The translations under genes and the position numbers were made by a program. The notes below the pieces were generated by a model that did no database searches, was not told the origin of the DNA, and was given only the letters and a program-made list of their open reading frames with translations. A DNA stretch of 64,000 nt from Ailurus styani. Its lineage: Eukaryota > Chordata > Mammalia > Carnivora > Ailuridae. Shown here one piece after another: positions 10,415-21,770 of this stretch. Each line of letters starts with the position of its first letter. Position 1 is the stretch's first letter. The stretch spans positions 15,695,483 to 15,759,482 of the forward strand of contig LNAC01000003.1 of NCBI GenBank assembly GCA_002007465.1. Reading direction: 5' to 3'.

Positions 10415-10584
10415 TAGTAGTCCCCCCTTCTCCACGATTTTACTTTCCACAGTTTAGTTATCCATTGTCACCTCTGGTCCAGAAGCAGATGATACTTCTC
10501 CTGATGTATGGCCAGAAGGTCAATGGTAGCCTAACGGTGTATTACATCTTCTGCTGATAAGGAGAGGATGGGGAACTACTCTAT
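10415..10584. mobile_element. Tigger-type MITE with inverted ends
   Basis: The left end AGTAGTCCCCCCTTCTCC (10418-10435) is matched in reverse complement by the right end GGAGAGGATGGGGAACTACT (10561-10580). TATA flanks both ends, as expected for TA-targeting Tc1/mariner-pogo elements. The inside (CGATTTTACTTTCCACAGTT) matches the GGTTTCGCTTTCCGCGGTTT start of Tigger-related MITEs. Confidence 0.7.
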
Positions 10585-10914
10585 ATAGGTCTCAGACTCC
10601 ATCCACCCTCTTGTTTTACCATATTCTAGGGAATCTGGAGGTTTATGTAGGAACTTTTAGATTCTAAGGACCTTCCTTGCATCTCTTCCACCACATTTCA
10701 TTGTGTGTGAGTATTTGTGTGTATGAGCACACACTGTGTATATCTACAGATAGATGCCATATTTTGACTAGTTCGACTATTATTATGCTTAGGCAATGAC
10801 AAAAAAAACCCCTATACTATGTTTTTAAAAATATACAGATGCTTTATGGTTCTAGGCAAAATTTGTTGGTGTTTCTAAAAGTTTTTGTCTTATATATACT
10901 CTTTCTTGGAATCA
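10585..10914. other. Unique non-coding DNA
   Basis: No element recognised. Minor GTGT/ACAC runs near 10700-10740. Confidence 0.35.
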
Positions 10915-11200
10915 GATGGTCATAATGTTCATTTATTTGGCAATCTAGAGAATACCTATTGTGTGTGACAGTACATTGTGCTAGGCACGAGGGATATTTA
11001 GAAGAAGAATACAAAATACTTGCACTCACAGAAATAAAAATCCAGATATAATCCACCCAACACAAAGTAGTAGAAAGAACAAGTGAACTTTGTATCAAGG
11101 ACTCTGATTTTGTTTGGATGAAGATACTATCCAGCAGTATAACTTTGAGAGAGTTAATTAATATTTCTTGTTCACAGACTCTGCCCTGAAAAAATGGTAA
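10915..11200 (+). mobile_element. MIR/L2-age fragments, plus
   Basis: TTCATTTATTTGGCAATCTAG...ACCTATTGTGTGTGACAG...TGTGCTAGGCACGAGGGATA matches the 'tactatgtgccaggcactgtgctaggcactgggg' phrase of old mammalian repeats. A MIR-like AGTTAATTAATATTTCTTG...CTGCCCTGAAAAAATGG follows at 11145-11200. Confidence 0.55.
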
Positions 11201-12905
11201 ATTATACTAGAGATTACATATCTGGAAGATCCCATCTAATTTTAGAGTTTTAAAATTTTAACCTTGAATGAAGGCATATAAATTGTCTCTACTTAGGTAA
11301 CAAAAAAAGTTGAAATTTTGATAAGATCAAATCTTGCCAATAAATGGATCATCTAGATTAATAATATGTAAGGGGTTTCCATTTTTCTAAGTCAAATATA
11401 TTTTTTAACTGAGACTTAAAACATAAGCAAGTAATAAAAGTTTAATTTATATTTTATACTTTAACCCGTGCTTTAAAAAAAGAACTACATCAGTAGGAAA
11501 AGTGAAATTTCAAAGATATAAGAAGAATCATTGGGACCACATATTTCTATGTATCTAACAGGAGAACAAATATAAATAAATCTTTGCATGATAATTTAAA
11601 TTTAAGTAATTTAGGCATATTCACAATTTATTCCAAATTACCAGGGTAGGAGTACTAGATTTAATATTAGTCCTAAGTCAGGTACTTACTAGGCAAATGA
11701 ATTTGAATTTGGGCAGGCCCTAATTTCCTTACCTACATGGGTTTTAGTATATGATCTTTTAGGGTCTTAAAATTAATGGCATGTGATATGATATAGATGG
11801 TCCATTCAAAGAGTTCTCATTTGACATCTCTGAATTTCCCTTGTTCTTGTCCAGAAGTCATTTTGTAATTGCCACTGTTTGTACATGCATAAAGAAGCGT
11901 ACTTTTCTTGTCACAAATGGACAAATGCAAGCCCTTAACTTTCAGTCAATACATAATTTAAGAACCATTTGAAGAAGGAACATGAATCTTAACTATTGAC
12001 TTCTGATGAAAATTTCTGGTCTAATAAATAAATTATCATCCTCAAATTTTGCAGAATGAGAGTTAACAGCTTAGAAAAAATTTCCAATGACAATAATGAA
12101 AAAAAAACTTTTGTAGAAATTTTGCATCTTAGTTGCACAGAAAATATCTTCTGAAGAAATATAAATAGGATGACTCTAAGTAGAAAAGTAATTTAGAAGA
12201 ATTAGATTCAAAAGAAAATATTTTAGGGATACCTTATCTAATATATTTACTAATATCTATATCACTAGTGTATATTTATATCTATGTCTAAACTTATGCA
12301 AATTCAACTAAAAGAGGTTTCTTGACAAGTATAAAATATTTTAAGTATAATTACTTCCTAATTAAAGTGTATGTCCTGTTTTCACTGACAGAACTATTCT
12401 TTTTCTTTTATAGTGGATATATAATAATGGTATATTTTATAATTGATGACATATTTGTTTTCATGAATACAATAAAATTACATTATAAATTAAGGTGATG
12501 TATGTAAAGAGCCTTGGTATTATTATTATTACTAATAGTATTTTGCTTCAGCATCACTCAAAAACAAAAATAATAAGCTAATATGAAGATAAAACAGGAT
12601 ATTGGAGTCAACAGGGTATGTTGGGAGTAGTTGAGAGCTTTTATATTTAAAAAAAATATATATGACAGGAAAATAATTTACGGAACCAAATGTAAAAGAA
12701 AATGACTGCATTACTAAGCAGAGAATAAATAGACGTGACATTGATGGGAATTGCTAAATTTAATTTCTCATAAATCTAAAAGCTATCATGTTTCTTTCCT
12801 TGTATTTATTTTTTAATATACAGAATAATATTAGAATGCCACGGGGGATTAGAGAGATATATAAGAAAAAATTATATGTAGCCAACACTAATATATCTAC
12901 TTATT
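11201..12905. other. AT-rich unique DNA
   Basis: Long AT-rich stretch. A possible MIR relic lies at 11680-11765 (GTACTTACTAGGCAAATG ... CCTTACCTACATGGGTTTT). No gene and no other element is recognised. Confidence 0.4.
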
Positions 12906-12914
12906 CACTTACAA

Positions 12915-13290
12915 AGGACATATTCGGATTTATTATGCATTATGTCCTAGGTCCTGGAGATTTAGCAACAAACAAAACAGACGAAAATGTCTGTCCTAAT
13001 GAAGCCTGTATTCTAAAAGGGCCAATAAACTAATAAATAAATGTAGAATATATATTAGAAGATGGAAAATACTCTGATGAAAAAGAAGAGGCAAGGGAGC
13101 TTTGGAAATTATTGTTTAATAGAGGGTGGTTAGGGATGTTCCCTAATAAGGGAATGACTGAGCAGAGACCTAAAGTAAGAGGTAGAAGATATTTGAGTCT
13201 CAGATACAAAAATGTCCTAGTCAGATGGAAAATCATGTGCAAAGATTCTTTGATATAAGGAGATCCTTTGATAAAAGAGCTTTGATAAGT
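12915..13290 (+). mobile_element. Ancient pan-mammalian repeat, copy 1, plus
   Basis: The order GTCCTAGGTCCTGGAGATTTAG, AACAAAACAGACGAAAATG, GGGCCAATAAACTAATAAA, GGTGGTTAGGGATGTTCCC and GACTGAGCAGAGACCTAAAG follows a common old repeat that typically reads '...ggtgctggggatacagcagtgaacaaaacagac...gagcagagacctgaatgaag'. I cannot name the family with certainty. Related copies are at 28580-29640 and 34690-37170. Confidence 0.6.
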
Positions 13291-13595
13291 CAACCCACAG
13301 GCTGGCATGTTCACCCACCCTAAAATTTATTTAGGTGTGCAGCAATTTATTTAGTGCTCACACCAAGCTGTAGCTTTTCTGGACGGGAAGAGCTCACACA
13401 GGAGTCTGAAGAGCAAAGAGGGTGATGGATAGTTTCAGATTTTTTTACTGTGAGTAGGGGATGAAATTGGAATGAGGTTTCTCATGTGGACTAGAGGTTG
13501 GGCTGTTTGAAATTCCCACCAGCCTGCATAAGCAGAGAGCACTCATGAGTGGGTGGTCTTTCTAAGTCACAAAGGTGGTGAGGTGACGGGGTGTT
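13291..13595. other. Unique non-coding DNA
   Basis: Slightly GC-richer (e.g. 13380-13570). No coding signal or known repeat. Confidence 0.35.
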
Positions 13596-13610
13596 AAGAG
13601 TAAAAAGGGA

Positions 13611-13821
13611 GGGTGCCTGGGTGGCTCAGTGGGTTAAAGCCTCTGCTTTCGGCTCAGGTCATGATCTCAGGGTCCTGGGATCGAGGCCCACATTGGGCTC
13701 TCTGCTCAGCAGGGAGCCTGCTTCCTCCTCTCCCTGTCTCTCTGCCTGCCTCTCTGCCTACTTGTAATCTCTCTCTCTGTGTCAAATAAATAAATAAAAA
13801 ATCTTTAAAAAAAATAATAAA
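13611..13821 (+). mobile_element. CAN-SINE, plus
   Basis: Full-length head, CCTGTCTCTCTGCCTGCCTC linker, CTACTTGTAATCTCTC, and AAATAAATAAATAAAAAATC tail. AAGAGTAAAAAGGGA (13596-13610) and AAGAGTAAAGTGGGA (13822-13836) form a 15-bp target duplication with two mismatches. Confidence 0.95.
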
Positions 13822-13836
13822 AAGAGTAAAGTGGGA

Positions 13837-14283
13837 GACAGGAAGAATAGTTAGAGTCAAACATCAATGACAGAGTAATGTTCTCTATTATAGGAAATTG
13901 ATCTAATTTCAAAGCAGGTGTAAAATACTTTATCAACATAATATTCTAAAAAGTATTAAAATATAAAAGATTTATAAGTACTTCAGAGTAATGAATGAAA
14001 GAAGTATTTGTTACATAAAAATGTTGCAAATAAGATGGTTAGGAATACTAGTAGTTTGGGCTAATGAACAAGACTGCTTAGTGTTTGCGTGTTTCAAACT
14101 CTTTTGCATTTTTAACAATTCCAGACTGTCCAATTATTTTTAAAAATTTTTTTCTCTTTAACACCCGATATCCAAATGGTAACCTCTAAAGCCTCTCAAA
14201 TGAGAAGTAATATAAAAGTAAATTAATACATGCATTTATAGATATGTAAAATTTTCAGAAAATTTTACAGATACTTGGTAAAG
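13837..14283. other. AT-rich unique DNA
   Basis: Nothing recognisable. Confidence 0.35.
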
Positions 14284-14504
14284 AAGTCACCAAACTAGGG
14301 CCTGAGGGCTAAATCCAATATGCCTCCTGTTTTTGTAAATAAACTTACAATAAAACACAGACAAGCCCATTTGTTGAGGTATTGCCTGTGGCTACTTCTG
14401 TGCTATAATCATGCAGTTGAACAGTTGTGACAGAGAACTTATGATGTTCAAAGCTCAAAATATTTACTATCTGGCACATTATAGAAAAAATTTGCCTACT
14501 CCTA
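14284..14504 (-). mobile_element. hAT-Charlie-type MITE, copy 2 (reverse of copy 1)
   Basis: CCAAACTAGGGCCTGAGGGC, GCCTCCTGTTTTTGTAAATA, CAATAAAACACAGACAAGCC, TGGCTACTTCTGTGCTATAA, AAAATATTTACTATCTGGCA and TTGCCTACTCCTAATC are the reverse-complement order of 9036-9263. The two copies are diverged and lie 5 kb apart in opposite orientation. Confidence 0.75.
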
Positions 14505-14950
14505 ATCTTGCTTTGTTAATTTGATATTTGCCATTAATTCATAATGGTGTATAAGTATAATCACCATGACATACAGAATATTAAAGAATTCACAACTTTG
14601 TAAAAGTTGTATAAATAAATGTAGGAATTTCACATCAGAATGTTCAGAGAATTCTGCTAGTAAAATACATCTTATAGTTGAAAGGAAAAAAAAAACAGAA
14701 TCACATCACAAGAAAATCCATTTTTAAATCAACACTTCGAAGTACTTCATGGTACCTAACAGATTTGTCCCATGTCCAGATCTAGAAAGTTGAGTGGCTA
14801 AACATCAATATTATCAAAAGAGTTTCTTTCTCCTAAAAGCAAATGTTCATCGAAACCAATACTTTTGATAGTCATAGATGTTTAGACAGCTTTTCTTTCC
14901 TTAATTTCATATCTGTCTCAGTAAGCCTGCTCTGCTGCTAACTGCTCTTT
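14505..14950. other. AT-rich unique DNA
   Basis: No recognised element. Confidence 0.35.
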
Positions 14951-14965
14951 AGAATGACTAATCGT

Positions 14966-15171
14966 TGGGCACCTGGGTGGCTCAGTGGGTTAAATCCTTT
15001 GCCTTCAGCTCGGGTAATGATCTCAGGGTCCTGGGATTGAGCCCCTCATCCTTTGGGCTCTCTGCTCAGCAGGGAGCCTGCTTCCTCCTCTCTCTCTGCC
15101 TGCCTCTCTGCTTACTTGTGATCTCTCACTCTACCAAATAAATAAATAAAATCTTTTTTAAAAAATTTTCG
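14966..15171 (+). mobile_element. CAN-SINE, plus
   Basis: Head TGGGCACCTGGGTGGCTCAG, full linker, and AAATAAATAAATAAAATC tail. AGAATGACTAATCGT (14951-14965) and AGAATGACTGATCAT (15172-15186) are a 15-bp target duplication with two mismatches. Confidence 0.95.
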
Positions 15172-15186
15172 AGAATGACTGATCAT

Positions 15187-15866
15187 GGGAAATAAGAGCC
15201 AAGAAAATAGTAAACAGTAAGATTATCATTTAAGATTAAACTGTGAAAACCTATACATGAGGTAACGTAGCATCCTCCATATCAGAATTTTCTTGTCAAC
15301 CTTATCCAAATCACTGCCAAACTTTCTGTAAATTTTCTCCATCTCTCTCTGTCTCTCTGTCTCATTATCTCTTTCTTTCATGCCATCCTTCTCTCCCTCC
15401 TTCCTTCTCTCCTTTCCTCTTTCTCCATCTCATTCTGCTGCCTCTTGTCATTTTTTCCTTTTCTATCTTTCCACCATTTCTTTCCCTTTTCCAACACTGT
15501 CTCTTTGTTCACCTTCTTTGATAATCCTGGAAGTAAAGGAACCGGTACCACAGGGGCCCCAGCATTCTAGAAACAAAAGATAACTAAGAAGTAATCATGC
15601 TTCAAACTATAGTGCTCATGATGATGACACTGAATATGAATTAAACTGATTGATCCCTGCCATTTCTGTGATATTAAGATTCCCTCCCATCCCCCCAAAG
15701 TAGAAAAAACATACAAAACATTTCAGTAAGAAAATGGAAAAATGATTATTGCTGAAGCATATCTGTAGCCTAGTCACCTCTCTACTCCCCTCTACCTCCA
15801 AATTACTCAGAGGAAACCCTACCTCCACCATTAAGTTCACTTTTACCCTAACTTCTTTCTTGACTC
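15187..15866. other. Non-coding DNA with a pyrimidine tract
   Basis: Unique apart from the strand-asymmetric CT-rich block at 15338-15500. The 67-codon plus frame in that block is compositional. Confidence 0.45.
15338..15500 (+). repeat. Polypyrimidine (CT-rich) tract
   Basis: Nearly all C/T over about 160 bp (CTCTCTGTCTCTCTGTCTC, CTCCCTCCTTCCTTCTCTCC). Such purine/pyrimidine-asymmetric DNA can form triplex structure. It is not attached to a SINE head, so it is not simply a SINE linker. Confidence 0.7.
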
Positions 15867-15881
15867 TATAAACTGCACAGC

Positions 15882-16078
15882 TTGGGCGCCTGGGTGGCTC
15901 AGTGGGTTAAAGCCTCTGCCTTTGGCTCAGGTCATGATCTCAGCGTCCTGGGATCGAGGCCGCATCGGGCTCTCTGCTTGGCAGGGACCCTGCTTCCTCC
16001 TCTCCCTGTCTCTCTGCCTGCCTCTCTGCCTACTTGTAATCTCTCTCTCTCTGTGTCAAATAAAAAAAAAAAAATCTT
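15882..16078 (+). mobile_element. Young CAN-SINE, plus
   Basis: Near-consensus head (GGGCGCCTGGGTGGCTCAGT) with retained CpGs (GGGATCGAGGCCGCATCGGG), full linker and an A-rich tail. The target duplication TATAAACTGCACAGC is perfect over 15 bp (15867-15881 and 16079-16093), indicating a recent insertion. Confidence 0.96.
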
Positions 16079-16093
16079 TATAAACTGCACAGC

Positions 16094-16689
16094 CAATGCC
16101 TTTCATCATATTAATTATATCATTTAATATTGATATTAGTATTTATATCTTAAGTTTTGAGTTTCTTAATTTGCAAGTATATATCCATACTTACATTATT
16201 TAATATTTATATACTATATTAGCTGCTATAGGCAACTGTTGTGTCTCTTTCGCTCATGCCTTTGTCCCTAGCTCCAAGTTCAATGACCCAAATGATTTGT
16301 TTGTTTAATTTAAAAAAATGGATGACAAGAATTCTTAATGATATGAAAAGAGTATTAAAACATTCCACATGATGGAATACATGATCCCTTATGATAACAT
16401 AAGGGATGTGAAAACACAAATGGTGAAATCTGAAAAGGATGACTTCAGAGACACATACATCAGGGAGTGAGCATATGAGGTGTTCATCAGTGTCTCCGAA
16501 TGAAGAATGGATGGGAAAAGACGTCTCTTTCTATATCCCCTTGTACTTGGACTGGCACATAGACTAGGATATTTCTTTTATCACTTTTTGGAAAATATTC
16601 AAATATTATCAATTATCTCCCTATCCTTTACTGCAAATTGAGTGTTAATCACAAATTGAGTGTTAATCATAAATCTTGTTTTTTTCTTT
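16094..16689. other. AT-rich unique DNA
   Basis: A short tandem repeat of AAATTGAGTGTTAATCA occurs twice (16635-16651 and 16651-16669 region). No gene is recognised. Confidence 0.4.
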
Positions 16690-17470
16690 TTAAAGAAATA
16701 CGAGCTTTCAGTCTTTTAGTCTATTATTCAAATAAACTTAAGCGAAGGCCACAGCAATCATCTGGTAGTTCCATTTAGGTAGTTTTTCAAGCTGGATCGT
16801 TCAGGTCAAATACAAATGTTTTTCAATCATGCAGATTTTTTTTTCTTTCTCTATTTAATTTCCTCATCATTCCACTTCACATTGCCTATGTAAATTAAGC
16901 TGTTGCACTGTAAACCACAGTTCCCCCTTGTCTATCTCCTCAGTAACAGCTTCAAAGTACTAAAAAGCTAAAATAGCTACAAAAGAACAATTAATTTGTG
17001 CAAAATCACAGAGGCGCTGTAGGTATTAAAAACACTACAATAAGGCTTTTATCAGCCAGCTAAACTGCACAGCATTAAGCTCAAAACTAATAGGGCTGAA
17101 CATGCAGCACAATGATGAGGATGATAAAGGAATTTCAAGGACATGCAGAGCATTGGGGTAACGTGATTTAGAAGTGATGCAGTTATTTCAAATAAACATC
17201 TACATAAGTACATATGAAAAATGCTGATCTGTTGGGAAAGGCAGGTTCAGACCAGTAGGTAAATTTTCATCTATTTTTGGAGAAACTTACATTTTTATGG
17301 AAATTACTGTTGAAGATTCTGATAATGTACCCTGAGGTTGCTCAATGTATACTTGTTGATTGGAGACTGGCTGACAATTTGATATTTAAAAACTCAAATC
17401 TCTGAACTGTAAAAAAAAATTATGGCATCTTATATCTAAAACTGCCTGAATGTTAACATTAAAACATAAT
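16690..17470. promoter_or_regulatory. Candidate conserved non-coding element
   Basis: Repeat-free, well-balanced sequence, densest at 16850-17250. It carries adjacent SOX-like ACAAT and homeobox-like TAATT motifs (GAACAATTAATTTGTGC near 16985-17001), CTTTTATCAGCC and a few retained CpGs. It has no open frame or splice-flanked exon signature. Calling it regulatory is inference from texture alone; no alignment was possible. Confidence 0.25.
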
Positions 17471-17825
17471 CAGGAGTGTCACCGCCTCCTATGGTAAATA
17501 GAAATGGAAACAATTATTTTAATCATCAATTGTTTATTTAATGGCTGCCCTTAGTACAAAACTGTGTTAGGTGCTATGAGCTGGAAAAGAAGTTAAGCTC
17601 TTGCTGTAATTTCCAAGTAAACACATTAAATGCTTCCAGAACTAGATAGAGAAGAATGAATTTCTAATTGTGAAGTAAATACAGTGGATGCAATAGGACC
17701 TAGAGGGAGGGATGGTTTTGTATTATAGAAATTATTAGAATATATACTTTTGTTTATTTTGTGACCAGATTTATCTTGATTTAAATCACAGGCCCTCCAT
17801 TACTGTACTGTAAGATTTCATGCCA
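17471..17825. other. Unique non-coding DNA
   Basis: No recognised element. Confidence 0.35.
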
Positions 17826-17960
17826 ATTATTCTTTCTGTTTGAGTTTAAGTTTTTAAACTGGAAAATGAGAAGAAAAAAATAGACCTCACAAAGCTGCTA
17901 TAAAGAGGAAATAAGAAAAATGCTTTAACTGTGTAGCACACAGTAGGCATTCAAAGAATA
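17826..17960 (+). mobile_element. MIR fragment, plus
   Basis: GTTTTTAAACTGGAAAATGAG, CCTCACAAAGCTGCTATAAA, and GTGTAGCACACAGTAGGCAT with TCAAAGAATAT. This matches the 'aaaatggggataataata...gcacatagtaggcgctcaataaat' 3' half of MIR. It is cut by the SINE at 17977. Confidence 0.7.
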
Positions 17961-17976
17961 TATGCCTAGTTTATCT

Positions 17977-17999
17977 CTTTTTAAATTTTTTTAAAGATT

Positions 18000-18030
<31 letters not shown>

Positions 18031-18206
18031 TTTGAGAGAGAGAGTGAGAGAGCAGGAGCATGGGGAGGGGGAGGAAGAGGGGCCGAGTGAGAGGGAGAAG
18101 CAGACTCCCCTGCTGAACAGGGAGCCAGCTAGGGGCTTAGACCCCAGGACTCTGGGATCATTACCTGAGCTGAAGGTAGACACCCACTGAGCCACCCAGG
18201 TTCCCC
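17977..18206 (-). mobile_element. CAN-SINE with expanded (TTTA)n tail, minus
   Basis: The antisense tail is a TTTA array of about nine units (18000-18034), then a GAGAGAGAG linker and the antisense head CCACTGAGCCACCCAGG. TATGCCTAGTTTATCT (17961-17976) and TATGCTTAGTTTATCT (18207-18222) are a 16-bp target duplication with one mismatch. The linker has diverged from the younger copies (AGGAGCATGGGGAGGGGGAG). Confidence 0.95.
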
Positions 18207-18222
18207 TATGCTTAGTTTATCT

Positions 18223-20460
18223 TTAATAAAGATGTCCACATATAGCAAATACAAGCCTACTATGTTTACTATAATTCATAGGATTAAAGATACTAGAAAT
18301 AGAATTTTTCTGTTTTTCTCTTCTTTTTTTTTTTAAGGTAAGGAGTGATTTGATCTGATGTCTTTAATTTACAAATGTGAACATTGAGATTCAATGGCAG
18401 ACATCTGAGGTTCCCTCTGAAAAAAAATACCATGTACAGAGTACCCTATAAAGAACCAATAAATATTGCAATGCTTTTTGGAATACTATGTCCTACACTC
18501 CAGCTAAGCATTAAGACAATAATACCAGCCTGTTTTTTCAGTTGTTCCTTCTTATTCCAATGTTATACTTCAAGAAAATCTGATTTATTTATTACCTAGA
18601 TTTGCATACTTTCATTATGGTGTGGCTATATGTCAAATATCCATTTGCATATAATATAATTCATAACTTAATAAAATAAAAATCCTAAGTTTATCTAGAT
18701 GGATTTATGTAAAACAGTGGGAAATTATGAAAAGTGATTTGTCTAACATTAGCTCTTCAATATCAGAAAAAAAAACATTTAAAAAATGCAAGATATTTGC
18801 ACTCAGAGCTTGTAGAAAACTCACCACTTACTCTTTGTCATAACAGTACTGTACTAATTCAATGTATATTATGAAAAATTTCACTGGCACTTGTCCTTAT
18901 CAAATTCTGTGATGTACAGTTAGGAAATGTTTCCAAACAAATGGAAAAAATTAACAGTGGTCTAATTTTTACACATTATTCTAGATATGTAGTTAAGCTT
19001 TTCTACCTAGAATTTTACTTTATAGATTCCTAATCCTGCCAAAATGCCACACCTTCACTCATATTCACACATTTTTCCTCTTGCTCTCTCTCTGTTTGCT
19101 GAATCATTTGAAGCCTTTTGCAAACATCCTATGACCTCACTCCCAAATACTGCAGCTTTTAAATTATATACTACTTTGTAAGCAGACCCAGGAAATTTAT
19201 CATTAATTCAATAATATTATCTAATAAAGAAACCATCGTCAAAGTATCCTTTGGAGCTGGTTTTAAATTCACATAGAAAATTTTGCTCTATACCTAAGTT
19301 TTTCCAAACCTATGAGTGTCACAGATATACTGCATTTGTACGCTTGAAAAGTACAGTATTAACACTATGTAATATTTGTTTCAAATTTCAGTTATTATAG
19401 CTTATTATGATATTTTCTTAAAATGACCATTTATAAGGAAAAGTGAATCTTGAACTGATCACCCCATTTTATAATTCAAGGAAGTATAAGGATGTATGAT
19501 GCAAGTGTGAGTAAAACAGAAAATAGTATTCTGTACTAGTCATAGACATCTTTATAGAGATCATTAAATAATTTTGAAATCAGAATTTGAAGTTCTGTAC
19601 TTTAAATGTATAGAAAAAGTTTCTTGTTTTCTCATATGGATATCTTAATAGTTAATAATACAAAACCAACAGTAATATTTGCTTTTTTATCCTACAAAGA
19701 TAAAACATGAGCATAAGAGAGAAGCCCCATAAATTCAAGTAATATTAAAATTATCTTTACAGGGTTTTAAGTATACAAAATAGATGCCATTATTAAGATA
19801 ACTTGAATCTTGATGATAGAGCAGGAAGCTAGCCATCAGTGGACAATTTAGAGCACTAATATTTTAAATATATATATCCTATATATTTCATCAACTAAGC
19901 ATGTTATAGACATTTACTATAATGCAGTATAATATTAAAAATCCTACTACCGAAGAGATTTTTTTAGATTATCAGAACACTTGACAATATATTTACTTGA
20001 TTTTTTAAATGCATACATTCAGTCAATAAATATTGCCTTCCTTGTCCATTACAGAAAACTAGGTGATGGAGGGTATACAAATATGAGTTAGACATCTTAA
20101 CTATTCTCAAGAAGCCAAAATCTCATAAAAGAAAAAAACCAGAAATCAAAATACATTAAGTAACTGAGACAGAATCTACGTTATTTCTGGGAACAAATTT
20201 CTTCAGTTTGTTAGTGTCATAGTTTTATTATAGAAAAAAGAAGTAGAGTATTTGTTCAATATGAAAACACCATGCTCCAGAGAAGGTCCAAAATGCTAAT
20301 TTCCCTAACACTCTTCATTTTTCAGAACTTAATATATAATTTCTAACTACATAATGAATTGTAAATATAGTAAAAATAATATTCTTATTGTCAACACACA
20401 TTAAAATCATGGATATTATATATTAATTTAATATTTACCAAGCTCTACTATGGTTTTTCT
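18223..20460. other. AT-rich unique DNA
   Basis: Long AT-rich segment. I recognise no repeat family, and the single 71-codon frame (18384-18599) has no known motif. Confidence 0.4.
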
Positions 20461-20618
20461 TTTTTCTTTTTTTTAACATCTTAATTTTATTTTTTTCAAT
20501 GTTCCAAGATTCATTGTTTATGCACGACACCCAATGCAATATGTGTCCTCCTTAATACCCACGACCAGGCTCACCCATCCCCCCACCTCCCTCCCCTCCA
20601 TACCCCTCAGTTTGTTTT
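20461..20618 (-). mobile_element. Severely truncated LINE-1 3' end, minus
   Basis: A T-rich tract (antisense poly-A) is followed by TTCAATGTTCCAAGATTCAT, ACGACACCCAATGCAATATG and ACCAGGCTCACCCATCC. These are the same 3' UTR blocks as in the larger LINE-1 at 4800-4930. Only about 155 bp was copied. No clear target duplication was found. Confidence 0.88.
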
Positions 20619-21643
20619 ATTTGCTATACATCATAGGTAAAACGAGACACCTAACTACTTCAATTAGAAAGCCACACCTGTCAAGCCTTGACATGAGGGA
20701 AATGATAAAGAAGGGTGATCCTGAGAATCTACAGTAGTGTGTTTGATAAGGTGGTACATGGAGATTGTTCTTTTGTAAATGGACTTAGGGAAATACTTAT
20801 AAAAGTATAACAGTTGAAATTTATACTGTATTTTATTTTCTCTGCAAACCCATTAGTTCAGTGGAAAACAAAGAGAAGTCTTCATGAATTCTGATTCTAC
20901 GGGAAAGGTAAACAAAACCTAATCAGTTTGTCCAATGAATTTTCAAAATTGTTGACACACTGATAATTAAAGCTATGAATTAGTTATATTCTTTTCTTCC
21001 ATGGCTCTCCTACAGTAGCTGGATGATATTAATTTAGTGTGGGCTGATTATGGCAAACTGAGTCTTTTATTTTCATTTCCAGGTGTTTGTTTGGAACATA
21101 AAAGGTAAAGGAAAATTGGGTGCTTCTGTCAATTGTAGGAGCAAAATATCAAAAGATTGGGGTTCAGGGAAATGAATATGGTGGAGAAGCTTTAGGAAAT
21201 TATGAATGAAACATAGGAGAAAATAAACTGTAATTAAGCTTCTGAAGTTCTCAATAAAAAATAAAATATATGAGTGGAGGAGACTCACCTCTGTTTTTGC
21301 AGTTATAGTCTGTCATTCCTCCTGGTCTGTTATCACGTGCTCCATTTAGTGCCAGTAATTCCTGCACTATTTAGAGCCAGTGGTACTGAGCACAGAGGAA
21401 AGCAAAGGAAAGCAGTGGGAGTAATAATAGTATTTTCCCAGTGAACGAAGTGTGGGACAGCTAATGGAGATTATGGCATACCTTTATATATCGACAGTAA
21501 AATAGGCTTGGCAGGAGAGGAAACTAGAGAGTTTGGATATATTTCTTGGACTCCACAAGAAGAGTTTCCTTTTCTGATTACTGAATAATCCCAGAGGAAA
21601 ATCTAGAGTTTAGGAGTATCTTTCTCATGAAGCAAATTTATTT
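20619..21643. other. Unique non-coding DNA
   Basis: No recognised element. Frames of 67-71 codons show no domain. Confidence 0.4.
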
Positions 21644-21653
21644 TATCTATCTA

Positions 21654-21710
<57 letters not shown>

Positions 21711-21719
21711 ATCTATCTG

Positions 21720-21765
<46 letters not shown>

Positions 21766-21770
21766 ATCTA
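21644..21770 (+). repeat. (CTAT)n microsatellite
   Basis: About 30 tetranucleotide units in two runs separated by CTAATCTATCTGT-type interruptions. A 79-codon frame reading repeated YLSI is only this repeat translated. Confidence 0.97.

Noticed and set aside
13611..13690. tRNA-like head sequences of CAN-SINEs as tRNA genes
   Set aside because: They are fused to the SINE body and tail, lack a proper cloverleaf 3' end and recur as dispersed retroposons.
13654..13860. Minus-strand frame ending in SQDPEIMT, with similar ones at 22215-22430
   Set aside because: Antisense reading of CAN-SINE body sequence, repeated wherever the SINE is in plus orientation.
21644..21770. Regularly spaced short repeats as a CRISPR-like array
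   Set aside because: A pure tetranucleotide microsatellite without spacers, in a mammalian genome context.
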